NCBI GenBank assembly: GCA_947475225.1
Contig: CANJMQ010000002.1
Span: 33,684 to 97,683 of the forward strand
From: Bradyrhizobiaceae bacterium
GTDB taxonomy: Bacteria > Pseudomonadota > Alphaproteobacteria > Rhizobiales > Aestuariivirgaceae
Reading direction: 5' to 3'
DNA: 64,000 bases
Shown piece after piece: positions 18,594 through 29,203 of this stretch (positions are counted from its first letter, which is position 1; every line of letters starts with the position of its first letter). The notes beneath the pieces are model-generated. The model searched no databases. It had not been told where the DNA came from and saw only the letters and a list, made by a program, of their open reading frames with translations. The translations under genes and the position numbers were made by a program.

Positions 18594-19456
18594 CAGCTCA
18601 CATCATCGATTGCGGGGTCTAGCAGGTGGCTGACATTGCGTCCGCCATGCCCTGTTTCTACGGCGCGGGCGAAGCATTCCGCAACGGATTCCGTCAGCTT
18701 CGAATTGCAACCCAGACCCTCGGCCAGTTCTGCATAGTAGCCGATGTCCTTGGCGGCGTTCGCAAGTGCGAAGCGATAGCCGTCGAAATCGCCCTTGAGA
18801 GCGGGCTCCACCATCTTCCTCAGCACGCCGGAATTGCCCGATCCGTTGAGCATCACCTCGTAGAGGTCCTTCCAGTCGATCGCGGCCTCGCGCGCCGCGC
18901 CGAAGGCCTCCGCCACCAGCGCCACCATGCCGGTGACGAGGTAGTTGGACATGAGCTTCGCGGTGTGGCCTGAGCCCGCCGGTCCGAAATGCCGGATGGT
19001 GGTGGCAAAGCAGGCGAGCAGGGGACGGATGCGGGCGAAGGTCTCTTCGCTGGCGCCGCAGAGCACGCCGAGTTCGGCCTTCTCCGCCTGCTCCGGCCCG
19101 CCGGTCAGCGGAATGTCGGCATAGGCCACGCCCAAGGCCGCCAGTTCATGCGCCAGCTTCTTCGTCGCCGCAGGGGCGGAGGTGCCGGCATCGAGGATGA
19201 TCTGCCCTGTCCGCAGGTGCGGCTTCAGCTGCCGGATGGTCTCTTCCACCACCTTCGAGGTGGTGACGCAGAGCAGGATTACTTCGGCCTCCGCGATCTC
19301 CGCCAGTGACGTGGCCTCGCGGGCACCTTTGGCCCGCAGGTCCTCCACGGGCGCCCGGTTGCGGTGGGCGATGACCGTCACCTGATGACCATGCTTGAGC
19401 AGGTTGGCTGCCATGCCATGGCCCATCATCCCCGCCCCGATCAGCCCGACATGCAT
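18593..19456 (-). CDS. 3-hydroxyisobutyrate dehydrogenase-like NAD(P)-dependent reductase
   Basis: Beta-hydroxyacid dehydrogenase of 287 residues. The dinucleotide motif GLIGAGMMGHGMAANL is at residue 4, the substrate-contact region is LDAGTSAPAATKKLA near 118, DIPLTGGPEQAEKAEL replaces the usual D-A-P-V-S-G-G stretch, and the catalytic lysine lies in GPAGSGHTAKLMSNY near 172. The family reduces or oxidises small semialdehyde/hydroxyacid pairs (tartronate, succinate, methylmalonate or malonate semialdehyde). It is the first gene of the leftward operon and is divergent from the aldehyde dehydrogenase, 61 bases away. Confidence 0.86.
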   Translation of the reverse strand: MHVGLIGAGMMGHGMAANLLKHGHQVTVIAHRNRAPVEDLRAKGAREATSLAEIAEAEVILLCVTTSKVVEETIRQLKPHLRTGQIILDAGTSAPAATKKLAHELAALGVAYADIPLTGGPEQAEKAELGVLCGASEETFARIRPLLACFATTIRHFGPAGSGHTAKLMSNYLVTGMVALVAEAFGAAREAAIDWKDLYEVMLNGSGNSGVLRKMVEPALKGDFDGYRFALANAAKDIGYYAELAEGLGCNSKLTESVAECFARAVETGHGGRNVSHLLDPAIDDVS

Positions 19457-19517
19457 GCTTGCCTCAATTCCCGGCCCTGCCTATGGTCCGCCCAAATTTA
19501 ACGGAGTTAACGGCATC

Positions 19518-20954
19518 ATGGCGCTGCACCGCAATTTCATCAATGGCGAATGGCTGGAAGGCAAGGGGGTTCGCGAGAACGTCAATCCCTCCGACCTCAG
19601 CGACATCGTCGGCGAATATGCCCAGGCCGACAAGGCGCAGACCGAGACTGCGATCGCCGCCGCGAAGGCGGCACAGCCCGCCTGGGCCGCCGCCACGCCG
19701 CAGGTCAGGGCGGACGCGCTGGAATTCATCGGCACCGAGCTCCTCGCCCGCAAGGACGAGATCGGCCGCCTCCTGTCGCGCGAGGAAGGAAAGCCCCTCT
19801 CCAACGGCATCGCCGAAACGACGCGCGCCGCGCAGATCTTCAAGTTCTTCGCACAGGAAACGCTGCGGGTGGAGGGCGTTGCCATCGCCTCGGTACGCCC
19901 CGGCGTCGACGTGACCATCACCCGCGAGGCGCTGGGCGTTGTCGGCCTCATCTGCCCGTGGAATTTCCCCATCGCCATTCCCGCCTGGAAAATGGCGCCC
20001 GCACTCGCCTTCGGCAACGCGGTCGTCTTCAAGCCCGCCGACCTCGTGCCGGGCTCGGCCTGGGCGCTGTCCGAAATCATCTCACGGTCGGGCATTCCGA
20101 AGGGCGTGTTCAACCTCGTCATGGGCCGCGGCTCGGTGGTGGGCCAGACGCTGCTCGAGTCACGTGATGTGAACGCCATCTCCTTCACGGGCTCCGTCGA
20201 GACCGGCGGCAAGGTCGCCATGGCCTGCGCCTCGCGCGGCGCCAAGTTCCAGCTCGAGATGGGCGGCAAGAACCCGCTGGTCATTCTCGATGACGCCAAC
20301 CTCGATATTGCGGTGGCGGCAGCGCTCGATGGCGCCTTCTACCAGACGGGCCAGCGCTGCACGGCGTCCTCGCGCCTCATCGTCCAGTCGAAGGTGCACG
20401 ATGCCTTCGTCGCGCGCATGGTGGATGGCATGAAGAAGCTGAAGGTCGACAATGCGCTGGCGGAAGGCACCGTGATCGGCCCCGTCGTTGACGAGAGCCA
20501 GATGGCGCAGGACGAGCGCTACATCCAGATCGCACGCGACGAGGGCGGCGAACTCGCCTGGGGCGGCGAGCGGCTGAACCGCGATACCAAGGGCCATTAC
20601 CTGAGCCCGGCGCTGTTCTCCGGCACCACCAACGACATGCGCATCAATCGCGAGGAGGTCTTCGGCCCCGTCGCCTCGGTGATCAAGGTCGAGAATTACG
20701 ACGAGGCGCTGTCCGTCGCCAATGATACGGCCTTCGGCCTGTCGTCGGGCATCATCACCACCTCGCTCAAATATGCCACTGACTTCCGCAAGAAGTCGGC
20801 GGCGGGCATGGTGATGGTGAACCTCGCCACGGCGGGTGTCGACTATCACGTGCCGTTCGGCGGCCGTAAGGGCTCGAGCTATGGCGCGCGCGAGCAGGGC
20901 CGCCACGCGGTGGACTTTTATACCGCGATCAAGACGGCCTACACGCTGGCCTGA
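19518..20954 (+). CDS. Aldehyde dehydrogenase family protein
   Basis: NAD(P)-dependent aldehyde dehydrogenase of 478 residues. The ATG at 19518 is chosen because the family begins HRNFINGEW; the frame extends upstream to 19395 across the divergent gene. Catalytic residues are present: E247 in LEMGGKNP and C281 in GQRCTASSR, 34 apart as expected, with PWNFPIAIPAWK and FTGSVETGGKVA in the cofactor site. The sequence resembles the alpha-ketoglutarate-semialdehyde dehydrogenase branch, but nearby genes also allow malonate or another semialdehyde. It abuts the convergent DMT gene with no gap. Confidence 0.88.
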   Translation: MALHRNFINGEWLEGKGVRENVNPSDLSDIVGEYAQADKAQTETAIAAAKAAQPAWAAATPQVRADALEFIGTELLARKDEIGRLLSREEGKPLSNGIAETTRAAQIFKFFAQETLRVEGVAIASVRPGVDVTITREALGVVGLICPWNFPIAIPAWKMAPALAFGNAVVFKPADLVPGSAWALSEIISRSGIPKGVFNLVMGRGSVVGQTLLESRDVNAISFTGSVETGGKVAMACASRGAKFQLEMGGKNPLVILDDANLDIAVAAALDGAFYQTGQRCTASSRLIVQSKVHDAFVARMVDGMKKLKVDNALAEGTVIGPVVDESQMAQDERYIQIARDEGGELAWGGERLNRDTKGHYLSPALFSGTTNDMRINREEVFGPVASVIKVENYDEALSVANDTAFGLSSGIITTSLKYATDFRKKSAAGMVMVNLATAGVDYHVPFGGRKGSSYGAREQGRHAVDFYTAIKTAYTLA

Positions 20955-21830
20955 TCATTCCCCAGCGGCGGGGGCCCTCAGGGCCCTCGCCTCGCCGGCG
21001 AAGACGAAGAGTCCGCTCGCCACCACGATGGCGGCCCCCACCAGCGTCCAGAGATCCGGCACGTCGCTGAAGAACAGGTAGCCTACCGCGATCATCCACA
21101 CGATCTGCGTATACATGTAGGGTGCGAGTGCGCTGGCGGGCACGAGACGATGCGCCTGGATCAGCATGAAGTGGCCGATGGTGCCAGCCAGGCCCATGAA
21201 GCCCAGCATCAGCCACTGCAGTCCCTCCGGTGTCTTCCAGACGAAGGGCAGGGGTGCGGCCGCCGCGAGCGCGCCCACGAAGCCCACATAGAACAGCGAC
21301 GTTTCCGCCCGGTCACGCCCGCCCACCTTGCGCGTCACGATGTTGTAGATGGCGCCACACAGCGAGGCACACACCGACAGCAGCATCGCCCAGTGGAAGC
21401 TGCCCGTGCCCGGTCGCATGATCACCAGCACGCCACAGAAGCCGATGGCCACCGCGATCCAGCGTCGCAGGCCAACCTTCTCGCCGAGTATCGGCACGGA
21501 GAGTGCGCAGACCCACAGTGGAATCGAGAAGAAGATCGCCGCCGTCTGGGCAAGCTGGAGATACATGATGGCAACGAAATTCAGCAGTGTGGAGGTCACC
21601 AGCAGCAGTCCGCGCAGCACCTGCAGCCGCGGATAGCCGGTGATCATCAACTGCGTATCTCCCTTGCGCAGAATGACGGCAAGCGACAGGCCAAGCGCCA
21701 CGATGTAGCGGCCGAACACCGCCACCACGGGCGGCAGGCTCTGCACGAGGTGCTTGGCGGTGGCATCGAGCAGCGTGAAGAAGACCATGGAGGTCACCAT
21801 CAGCAGGATGCCGGTGAGGCGCGGGGTCAT
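20955..21830 (-). CDS. EamA/DMT family transporter
   Basis: Drug/metabolite transporter of 291 residues with ten predicted membrane helices arranged as two EamA repeats; the second repeat starts near residue 145 (FHWAMLLSVCASLCGAIYNI). Typical motifs are FGRYIVALG in helix 2 and FSIPLWVCALSVPILGEK at the end of repeat 1. Members export or import amino acids, purines or other metabolites. The substrate is unknown. The gene ends against the aldehyde dehydrogenase stop, so they are convergent. Confidence 0.85.
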   Translation of the reverse strand: MTPRLTGILLMVTSMVFFTLLDATAKHLVQSLPPVVAVFGRYIVALGLSLAVILRKGDTQLMITGYPRLQVLRGLLLVTSTLLNFVAIMYLQLAQTAAIFFSIPLWVCALSVPILGEKVGLRRWIAVAIGFCGVLVIMRPGTGSFHWAMLLSVCASLCGAIYNIVTRKVGGRDRAETSLFYVGFVGALAAAAPLPFVWKTPEGLQWLMLGFMGLAGTIGHFMLIQAHRLVPASALAPYMYTQIVWMIAVGYLFFSDVPDLWTLVGAAIVVASGLFVFAGEARALRAPAAGE

Positions 21831-21967
21831 TCCCAGCGCTTAGCGCGGCGGGACCGCGCGCGCACCCCTCAAGGATGCGAGCGGCCCTGCGGTTTGTGCA
21901 TGGGGTCTCACGACACTCACCTTCGCGGGGCTTGGCCCGGCGATCCTTTTCGCGGCCACGAAGAAGA

Positions 21968-21988
21968 TGCCCGGATCAAGTCCGGGCA
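21968..21988. repeat. Short extragenic palindrome
   Basis: TGCCCGGA-TCAAG-TCCGGGCA, perfect 8-base arms with a 5-base loop, followed by a GTGACACG stretch. This CCCGGA/TCCGGG core occurs as a dispersed extragenic palindrome in many alphaproteobacteria. It sits in the 199-base spacer between the DMT gene and pncA, where it may also act as a bidirectional terminator. Confidence 0.55.
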
Positions 21989-22029
21989 AGGTGACACGAG
22001 TGCTGTGAGAAACTTGCACGCTGCCTTGG

Positions 22030-22635
22030 CTAGGCCAGCGCGATGCCGTGTTCGGCGAAGCTCCTGCGTGCGGCCTCCGCCGAACCGTCGAGGTCGATCG
22101 ACCGGCAGGCGGCCTCGATTACTTCCGTCTCGAAGCCCAGCCTTCGCGCATCTTCCGCCGAGAAGCGCACGCAGTAATCGAAGGCGAGGCCGACGCAGAC
22201 CACCTTCTCGAAGCCGCGCTCCTTGAGGTAGCCGCCGAGCCCGGTGGGCGTCTTGCGGTCATTCTCGAAGAAGGCTGAATAGCTATCGACCTCCTCGCGG
22301 AAGCCCTTGCGGATGATGAGTTCGGCATTGGGAATGTGCAGGTCCTTGTGGAAGGCAGCCCCTGCCGTGTCCTGGATGCAGTGGTCGGGCCACAGCGTCT
22401 GGTGGCCGTAATGCATCATGGCGGTTTCGAAAGGGTTCTTGGCCGGGTGCTGGGTGGCGAATGACTTGTGGTCTGCCGGGTGCCAGTCCTGCGTCAGCAC
22501 CACATGCTTGAAGCCACGCGCCAGCCGGTTGATCAGCGGCACCACTTCGTTGCCACCCGGCACGGCAAGCTTGCCGCCCGGACAGAAGTCGTTCTGCACG
22601 TCGATGACGAGAAGGACGTCGGTGTCTTTCCACAT
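22030..22635 (-). CDS. pncA: Nicotinamidase/pyrazinamidase
   Basis: Cysteine hydrolase of the isochorismatase-like fold that deaminates nicotinamide to nicotinate for NAD salvage; 201 residues. The catalytic Asp is in LLVIDVQNDFCPGG, the metal ligands in TQDWHPADHKSF, the active-site lysine region in ELIIRKGF and the nucleophile Cys in GLAFDYCV near residue 141. WPDHCIQDT is also typical. It lies 4 bases downstream of the glucokinase gene and is probably co-transcribed. Confidence 0.94.
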   Translation of the reverse strand: MWKDTDVLLVIDVQNDFCPGGKLAVPGGNEVVPLINRLARGFKHVVLTQDWHPADHKSFATQHPAKNPFETAMMHYGHQTLWPDHCIQDTAGAAFHKDLHIPNAELIIRKGFREEVDSYSAFFENDRKTPTGLGGYLKERGFEKVVCVGLAFDYCVRFSAEDARRLGFETEVIEAACRSIDLDGSAEAARRSFAEHGIALA

Positions 22636-22639
22636 GGCT

Positions 22640-23587
22640 TCACCTCATGTCGGCGATGGCGGCGGCACAGCCCTTGAAGGCCGGGAACTTGTCGACGATC
22701 ACGTAAACCGGGATCGGCCGCATCACGAAGGCCAGCCGACCCTTCTCCTCGAAGATGGACCTGAAAGGGCCAGATTTCAACTTGTTCACGATGGAGGGCG
22801 CAATGCCGCCCGCCAGGTAGACCCCGCCCTTGGCCTGCATCGTCATCGCCGCGTCGCCCGCCACGCGGGAAAGCCAGGCGATGAACTGGTTGAGCGTCTT
22901 CACTGCCGCCGCGTCGGTGCCGGCAAGAGCTGCCTGCAGAACCGCCTCGGGGGTTTCCAGCGTGGGATTGGCGGTCGCGGCGCGATACATGCGGAGAAGG
23001 CCGCCACCGGTGATCGCATCCTCCGACTCGAACAGCATGCCGGGCTTTGACATGCGTTCGCGCCAGTCGAACTCCTCCTGCGTCACCACGGGCAGCGTGA
23101 TGTGGCCCACCTCGCCGGGTAGCGCCATCCAGCCTCCTCCCGGTAGCGGCGCCAGGGTGGCCATGCCCAGCCCAGTGCCCGGCCCCAGCACGATCTTGAC
23201 GGCCGGCTTCTGCGGCAGTTCGCCGCCAATCTGTACCACGTCCTCGCCATCGAGGTGAGGGAGCGCCAACGCCAGCGCCTCGAAATCGTTGAGCAGGCGG
23301 AAGGCGCGCGCATCAGCGGCCTTGCGCAATGACTCGCGGGTGAAGCTCCAGTTGCGATTGGTGAGGTGCACCACCTCGCCCTCGACGGGCCCGGCGACCG
23401 CGATGGCGGCCCCCGCCAGCCCCGAAACGCCCTTGGCCTTCACGTAAGCGGCGATCGAGTCCTCCAGCGAGGCGAAATTGTCGTTCTTCTGGACAGCGAC
23501 CTCGGCCACCCGCGTCGTCCCGGGCTCGACCAGACCGAAGCGCGAATTGGTGCCTCCGATATCGCCCACAAGTGCCAGTTCCGTCAT
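22640..23587 (-). CDS. glk: Glucokinase
   Basis: ATP-dependent hexokinase-fold enzyme that makes glucose 6-phosphate, feeding zwf and the Entner–Doudoroff genes encoded nearby; 315 residues. The phosphate-1 motif GDIGGTNSRFGLV is at residue 8, the sugar/catalytic segment LLNDFEALALALPHL near 98, phosphate-2 GPGTGLGMA near 134 and PGEVGHITLPV near 156. It belongs to the bacterial Glk (non-ROK) family. It is divergent from prfC, about 110 bases apart. Confidence 0.94.
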   Translation of the reverse strand: MTELALVGDIGGTNSRFGLVEPGTTRVAEVAVQKNDNFASLEDSIAAYVKAKGVSGLAGAAIAVAGPVEGEVVHLTNRNWSFTRESLRKAADARAFRLLNDFEALALALPHLDGEDVVQIGGELPQKPAVKIVLGPGTGLGMATLAPLPGGGWMALPGEVGHITLPVVTQEEFDWRERMSKPGMLFESEDAITGGGLLRMYRAATANPTLETPEAVLQAALAGTDAAAVKTLNQFIAWLSRVAGDAAMTMQAKGGVYLAGGIAPSIVNKLKSGPFRSIFEEKGRLAFVMRPIPVYVIVDKFPAFKGCAAAIADMR

Positions 23588-23697
23588 GGCTTTTCCCCCG
23601 ATTCATCAACTGCCACGAAGGCGCGATTTCGGCAAGCTTTACCCTGCCCTAAATCCCGTCTAGGAAGCCCCCCAACCCGTCAAAGCTCAGGTTTTCC

Positions 23698-25277
<1,580 letters not shown>

Positions 25278-25281
<4 letters not shown>

Positions 25282-26012
25282 CCTCGCTTCTGGCCTATCT
25301 GCCGCTCGACTTCGGCTTCGCCCATGCCATGGCGATCGTGCTGATCCTCACGCTGTGGGCTTTCTACACGCCGATTCTTGGCGTTCTTGGTCGTGGTTCG
25401 CTCAACTCCCAGCTCCACATCGTACGCCTGCGCTGGTTTCAGATGCACGAGTCCCTCCCGCGTGAGGACCGCCTCTTCGACGCGGTCCTTCTGGGGCACA
25501 TCTCGAATTCGATCTCCTATTTCGGCTCGGGCACGCTGCTCGTGATGGCGGGTCTTGTCGGCGCGCTGGCCAATGTCAACAATGTCTTCCTGCTGACGCG
25601 CGGATTGAGCTTCATCGATCATGGAATGTCGCTGCAGCTCTTCACGCTCTGCGTCTTCCTCCTCACGGCCATTCTTGTGCAGTGTTTCTTCTCTTTCACC
25701 TATGCGCTGCGCAAGATGGCCTACACCTTCGCGATGCTCGGCGGCCTGCCGGCAACGAAGGCTGACTCCGAGCAAGCCCGCATCATGGGTGAGCAGTCGG
25801 CCGTCGTGCTGACCGAGGCCGTGCGTTCCATCAACACCGGAATCCGCGGCTATTATTACGCGGTGGCTGCCATCTTCCTGTTCGCGGGTCCCTACGCCTG
25901 TATCGCCGCAACGCTCACCATCACGGCATTGCTCTATTACCGGCAGCTCTTTTCGCCCACGGCGACGGCAATTGCGAAATACGTCGACGCTCTGAAGGGC
26001 GTGAAAGGCTGA
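25278..26012 (+). CDS. DUF599 family membrane protein
   Basis: Membrane protein of 244 residues with four to five hydrophobic helices (about residues 12–32, 72–98, 115–143 and 193–225). RLRWFQMHESLPREDRLFDAVL and the helix SNSISYFGSGTLLVMAGLVG match the DUF599 family, whose function is unknown. It starts inside the prfC stop (ATGA) and is probably translated with it, although no functional link to release factor 3 is known. Confidence 0.8.
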
Positions 26013-26025
26013 CAAACCCTATGCT

Positions 26026-26051
26026 GTCGTCATCCCGGCGAAAGTCGGGGC
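26026..26051. repeat. Partial copy of the 83-bp extragenic repeat
   Basis: GTCGTCATCCCGGCGAAAG continuing to TCGGGGC matches the left end of the two full repeat copies found at 34306 and 35028. Only the first hairpin half is present. It lies between the convergent DUF599 and eda genes. Confidence 0.5.
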
Positions 26052-26057
26052 GAAGAG

Positions 26058-26708
26058 CTATGCGTTGACTTTCATCCGCACCGCTTCCGCCGCCAGCGTC
26101 TCGATCCCCACCCAGTCCTTCGCCTCGACGAGCTTCTTTGGTGCCATCCATGAGCCGCCAACGGTGATGACGTTCGACAACTTCAAATACGACACCGCCT
26201 TTTCCGGCGTGATGCCACCCGTCGGGCAGAAGCGGATCTGCGGCAGGGGGGATTGCAGCGACGAGAGATAGGCCGTGCCGCCCGCCTGCTCAGCGGGGAA
26301 GAATTTCTGGATCGTGTAGCCCCATTCCAGCAGTGCCATGCATTCGGATGCCGTAACACCGCCGGGCAGCAGCGCGATGTCATAATCCTCCGCCGCCCCC
26401 ATCAGCCTGCCTGTGGAGCCCGGCGAGACTGCGAACTTGCAGCCCAGCTTGTAACTGTCGCGCAGTTGCTCCGGCGTCAGCACCGTGCCGGAGCCGACGA
26501 TGGCGCCTTCGACTTCCGCGACAATGGCGCGGATGCAGTCCATCGCCTTAGCGGTGCGCAGCGTGATTTCGAGAACCGGAAGTCCGCCCTTCACGAGCGC
26601 GCGCGCCAGCGGTACGGCATCTTCCACATTCTCGATCACCATCACCGGAACGACCGGCGCAAGCTGCAATGCCTCGGCGAGGCCCTTCTGGTATTCCTTC
26701 GTCATCAC
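26058..26708 (-). CDS. eda: KDPG/KHG aldolase
   Basis: Class I aldolase that splits 2-keto-3-deoxy-6-phosphogluconate to pyruvate and glyceraldehyde 3-phosphate, the last Entner–Doudoroff step; 216 residues. The catalytic Glu is in LEITLRT near residue 46, phosphate and pyruvate contacts in GSGTVL and SPGST, the Schiff-base lysine in [11 protein letters not shown] near 135 and the phosphate loop in CPTGGI. It overlaps edd by 4 bases and ends the operon. Confidence 0.95.
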   Translation of the reverse strand: MMTKEYQKGLAEALQLAPVVPVMVIENVEDAVPLARALVKGGLPVLEITLRTAKAMDCIRAIVAEVEGAIVGSGTVLTPEQLRDSYKLGCKFAVSPGSTGRLMGAAEDYDIALLPGGVTASECMALLEWGYTIQKFFPAEQAGGTAYLSSLQSPLPQIRFCPTGGITPEKAVSYLKLSNVITVGGSWMAPKKLVEAKDWVGIETLAAEAVRMKVNA

Positions 26709-28519
26709 ACTGCCTCGAAGATCGATGCGCCCTGGTCGGCGCGGCCCGCGATGTTGCGGAAGGCCTGGAACAGTTCGCGCCCCGTGCCTTGGTTGTTGGC
26801 TGAGAGATCGGCTTTTACGGGTTCGCGGGACGAAAGATCGGCCAGTACCTCGAGCGTACCTGCATCGGCATCGAGCCTTATGATATCGCCGTCCCTGATC
26901 TTGGCGATGGGGCCGCCATCGACCGCTTCCGGCGTCAGGTGGATCGCGGCGGGCACCTTGCCTGATGCGCCCGACATGCGGCCATCGGTGACGAGTGCCA
27001 CTTTCAGTCCGCGCTCCTGCAATATGGCAAGCGGCGGGGTGAGGCGATGGAGTTCCGGCATGCCATTGGCCTTGGGGCCCTGGAAACGCACCACGGCGAC
27101 CATGTCGCCGTTGAGTTCGCCCGCCCGGAAGGCGGCCTGCAGGTCTTCCTGCGAATGGAAAATTCGTGCCGGGGCTTCGATGAAATGACGGGCCTCCGGG
27201 ATCGACGACGTCTTGATGACCGAGAGCCCAAGATTGCCGGTCAGCACGTTGAGGCCGCCTGTCGGCTGGAAGGGCTTCGACGCGTCACGCAGTACGCCCT
27301 CGTCATGGGACTTCGCAGCGGCATCGGCATAAACGAGTTCGCCGTCGCGGCCGAGCCTGGCTTCCTTGGTATAGCCCGAAAGCCCGGTTCCCATGATTGT
27401 CTGCACGTCCTCGTGCAGAAGCCCTGCGCTCAGCAACTCGCGGATCAGGAAGCCCATGCCGCCTGCCGCGTTGAAGTGGTTCACATCCGCCTTGCCGTTC
27501 GGGTAGACGCGCGCCATCAGTGGCACGACCTTTGAAAGTTCGGCCAGGTCGTTCCAGGTCAACGCGATGCCTGCGGCCGCCGCCATGGCGATCAAGTGCA
27601 TGGTGTGGTTGGTGGAGCCACCGGTGGCCAAGAGGCCGACAACGCCGTTCACCACGGCCTTCTCGTCATAGATGCGGCCGATGGGGTGGTAGTCGTTGCC
27701 GAGTGCCGTGATGGCGAGAGCGCGCTTCGCCGACTCGCGCGTGATCGCATCGCGCAGTGGCGTGTTGGGGTTCACGAAGGTCGAGCCCGGAAGGTGCAGG
27801 CCCATGATCTCCATCAGCATCTGGTTGGAGTTGGCCGTGCCATAGAAGGTGCAGGTTCCGGGGCCGTGATATGAAAGAGCCTCGGCTTCCAGCAGCTGGC
27901 TGCGGTCCACTTTGCCTTCCGCGTAGAGCTGGCGGATCTTCGACTTCTCGTCATTGGGAAGGCCGCTGGTCATGGGACCTGCCGGAATGAACACGGCGGG
28001 CAGATGCCCGAAGGAAAGAGCCCCGATGATGAGTCCCGGCACGATCTTGTCGCAGACGCCCAAGTAGACCGCCGCATCGAACATCTGGTGCGAGAGGGCC
28101 ACCGCGGTGGAGAGCGCGATCACGTCACGCGAGAACAGTGACAGCTCCATGCCCGTTTCGCCCTGGGTCACGCCATCGCACATGGCGGGTACGCCGCCCG
28201 CCACTTGTGCGGTGCCGCCCACGGCACGGGCCGCCTCGCGGATCATGTTGGGATAGGTCTCGAAGGGCTGGTGGGCCGAGAGCATGTCGTTATAGGCGGT
28301 GACGATGGCAAGGTTGGGCGCATCGCCGTTCCGGAGCGCATTCTTGTCATGTGGCCCGCAGGCGGCGAAACCGTGGGCGATGTTGGCACAGCCCAGCGTC
28401 TTGCGCTTGGGCGTCAGTGCGATGGCCGCGTCGATCTTCTCAAGGTAGCGGCGGCGCGGCGCGCGGCTGCGGTGGATGATTCTCTCGGTGACGGCGGAAA
28501 TCGTCGCGTTCACGGGCAT
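26705..28519 (-). CDS. edd: Phosphogluconate dehydratase
   Basis: Iron–sulfur dehydratase of the IlvD/Edd family converting 6-phosphogluconate to KDPG; 604 residues, the standard length. Family features are [14 protein letters not shown] near residue 45, [12 protein letters not shown], the cysteine-containing [13 protein letters not shown], and [16 protein letters not shown] near 215, with [13 protein letters not shown] near the C-terminus. It overlaps eda by 4 bases and follows pgl by 12 bases. Confidence 0.96.
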   Translation of the reverse strand: MPVNATISAVTERIIHRSRAPRRRYLEKIDAAIALTPKRKTLGCANIAHGFAACGPHDKNALRNGDAPNLAIVTAYNDMLSAHQPFETYPNMIREAARAVGGTAQVAGGVPAMCDGVTQGETGMELSLFSRDVIALSTAVALSHQMFDAAVYLGVCDKIVPGLIIGALSFGHLPAVFIPAGPMTSGLPNDEKSKIRQLYAEGKVDRSQLLEAEALSYHGPGTCTFYGTANSNQMLMEIMGLHLPGSTFVNPNTPLRDAITRESAKRALAITALGNDYHPIGRIYDEKAVVNGVVGLLATGGSTNHTMHLIAMAAAAGIALTWNDLAELSKVVPLMARVYPNGKADVNHFNAAGGMGFLIRELLSAGLLHEDVQTIMGTGLSGYTKEARLGRDGELVYADAAAKSHDEGVLRDASKPFQPTGGLNVLTGNLGLSVIKTSSIPEARHFIEAPARIFHSQEDLQAAFRAGELNGDMVAVVRFQGPKANGMPELHRLTPPLAILQERGLKVALVTDGRMSGASGKVPAAIHLTPEAVDGGPIAKIRDGDIIRLDADAGTLEVLADLSSREPVKADLSANNQGTGRELFQAFRNIAGRADQGASIFEAV

Positions 28520-28531
28520 CTTATTACCTTT

Positions 28532-29203
28532 TCAAGGGCACCAGTAGAGCGTCACGGGGGCGGCACCGCGCAGCACCGCGCGCACCGGCATGTCTTCTTG
28601 CGGCCCTTCGGCCAGCGCCTGTTTCAGCACCTGCTTCTTTTCGGCTCCTTCGATATGGAGCGCAAGGCGCCCGGCCTGCTCCAGCACAGGGAGCGTGAAG
28701 GTGAGGCGCGGTTCGCCCGCGCCCGGTGCCGTGATGGCGATCAGGCGCTTCTGCGTCTCGGCGTCGATGGCTTCGGCCAGCGTGTCGCCGCCGGGGAAGA
28801 AGGACGCCGTGTGGCCGTCATTGCCCATGCCCAGCACGGCAACGTCAAAGGCCGGAATCTTCTCGGCCTCGGGGTTGTCGACAAGCGGCACGAAGCGCGC
28901 GGCGGCGGCCTTGTTCTGCAACAGGTGGGCGCGGACGAGGCGCGCGTTGGAGCGCTCGGAGGTTTCCGGCACCTGGCGCTCGTCGACCAGCGTCACGCTC
29001 ACGCGGCTCCATGGAATGTCGATCACTGACAGCTTCTCGAAGAACAGCCTGGGCGTTGTACCGCCAGAGACGGCGAGTGTCGCGCGGCCCTTGGCCTGGA
29101 TGGCACGGGCGAGTTCGTCCGCCACATCGCGGGCGAGGCTCTCTGCCAGTGCCTCGCGGGCCGCGAAGATGCGTTCGGCTTCAATCAATATCCTGGTCCT
29201 CAT
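28532..29203 (-). CDS. pgl: 6-phosphogluconolactonase
   Basis: Hydrolyses 6-phosphogluconolactone made by Zwf; 223 residues, SugE/DevB type. The substrate loop is LAVSGGTTPRLFFEKL near residue 41, VTLVDERQVPE near 72 and the catalytic region LGMGNDGHTASFFPG near 131. The ATG at 29203 overlaps the end of zwf by 23 bases; a TTG inside would shorten the overlap but no better ribosome binding site is seen. Confidence 0.94.
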   Translation of the reverse strand: MRTRILIEAERIFAAREALAESLARDVADELARAIQAKGRATLAVSGGTTPRLFFEKLSVIDIPWSRVSVTLVDERQVPETSERSNARLVRAHLLQNKAAAARFVPLVDNPEAEKIPAFDVAVLGMGNDGHTASFFPGGDTLAEAIDAETQKRLIAITAPGAGEPRLTFTLPVLEQAGRLALHIEGAEKKQVLKQALAEGPQEDMPVRAVLRGAAPVTLYWCP

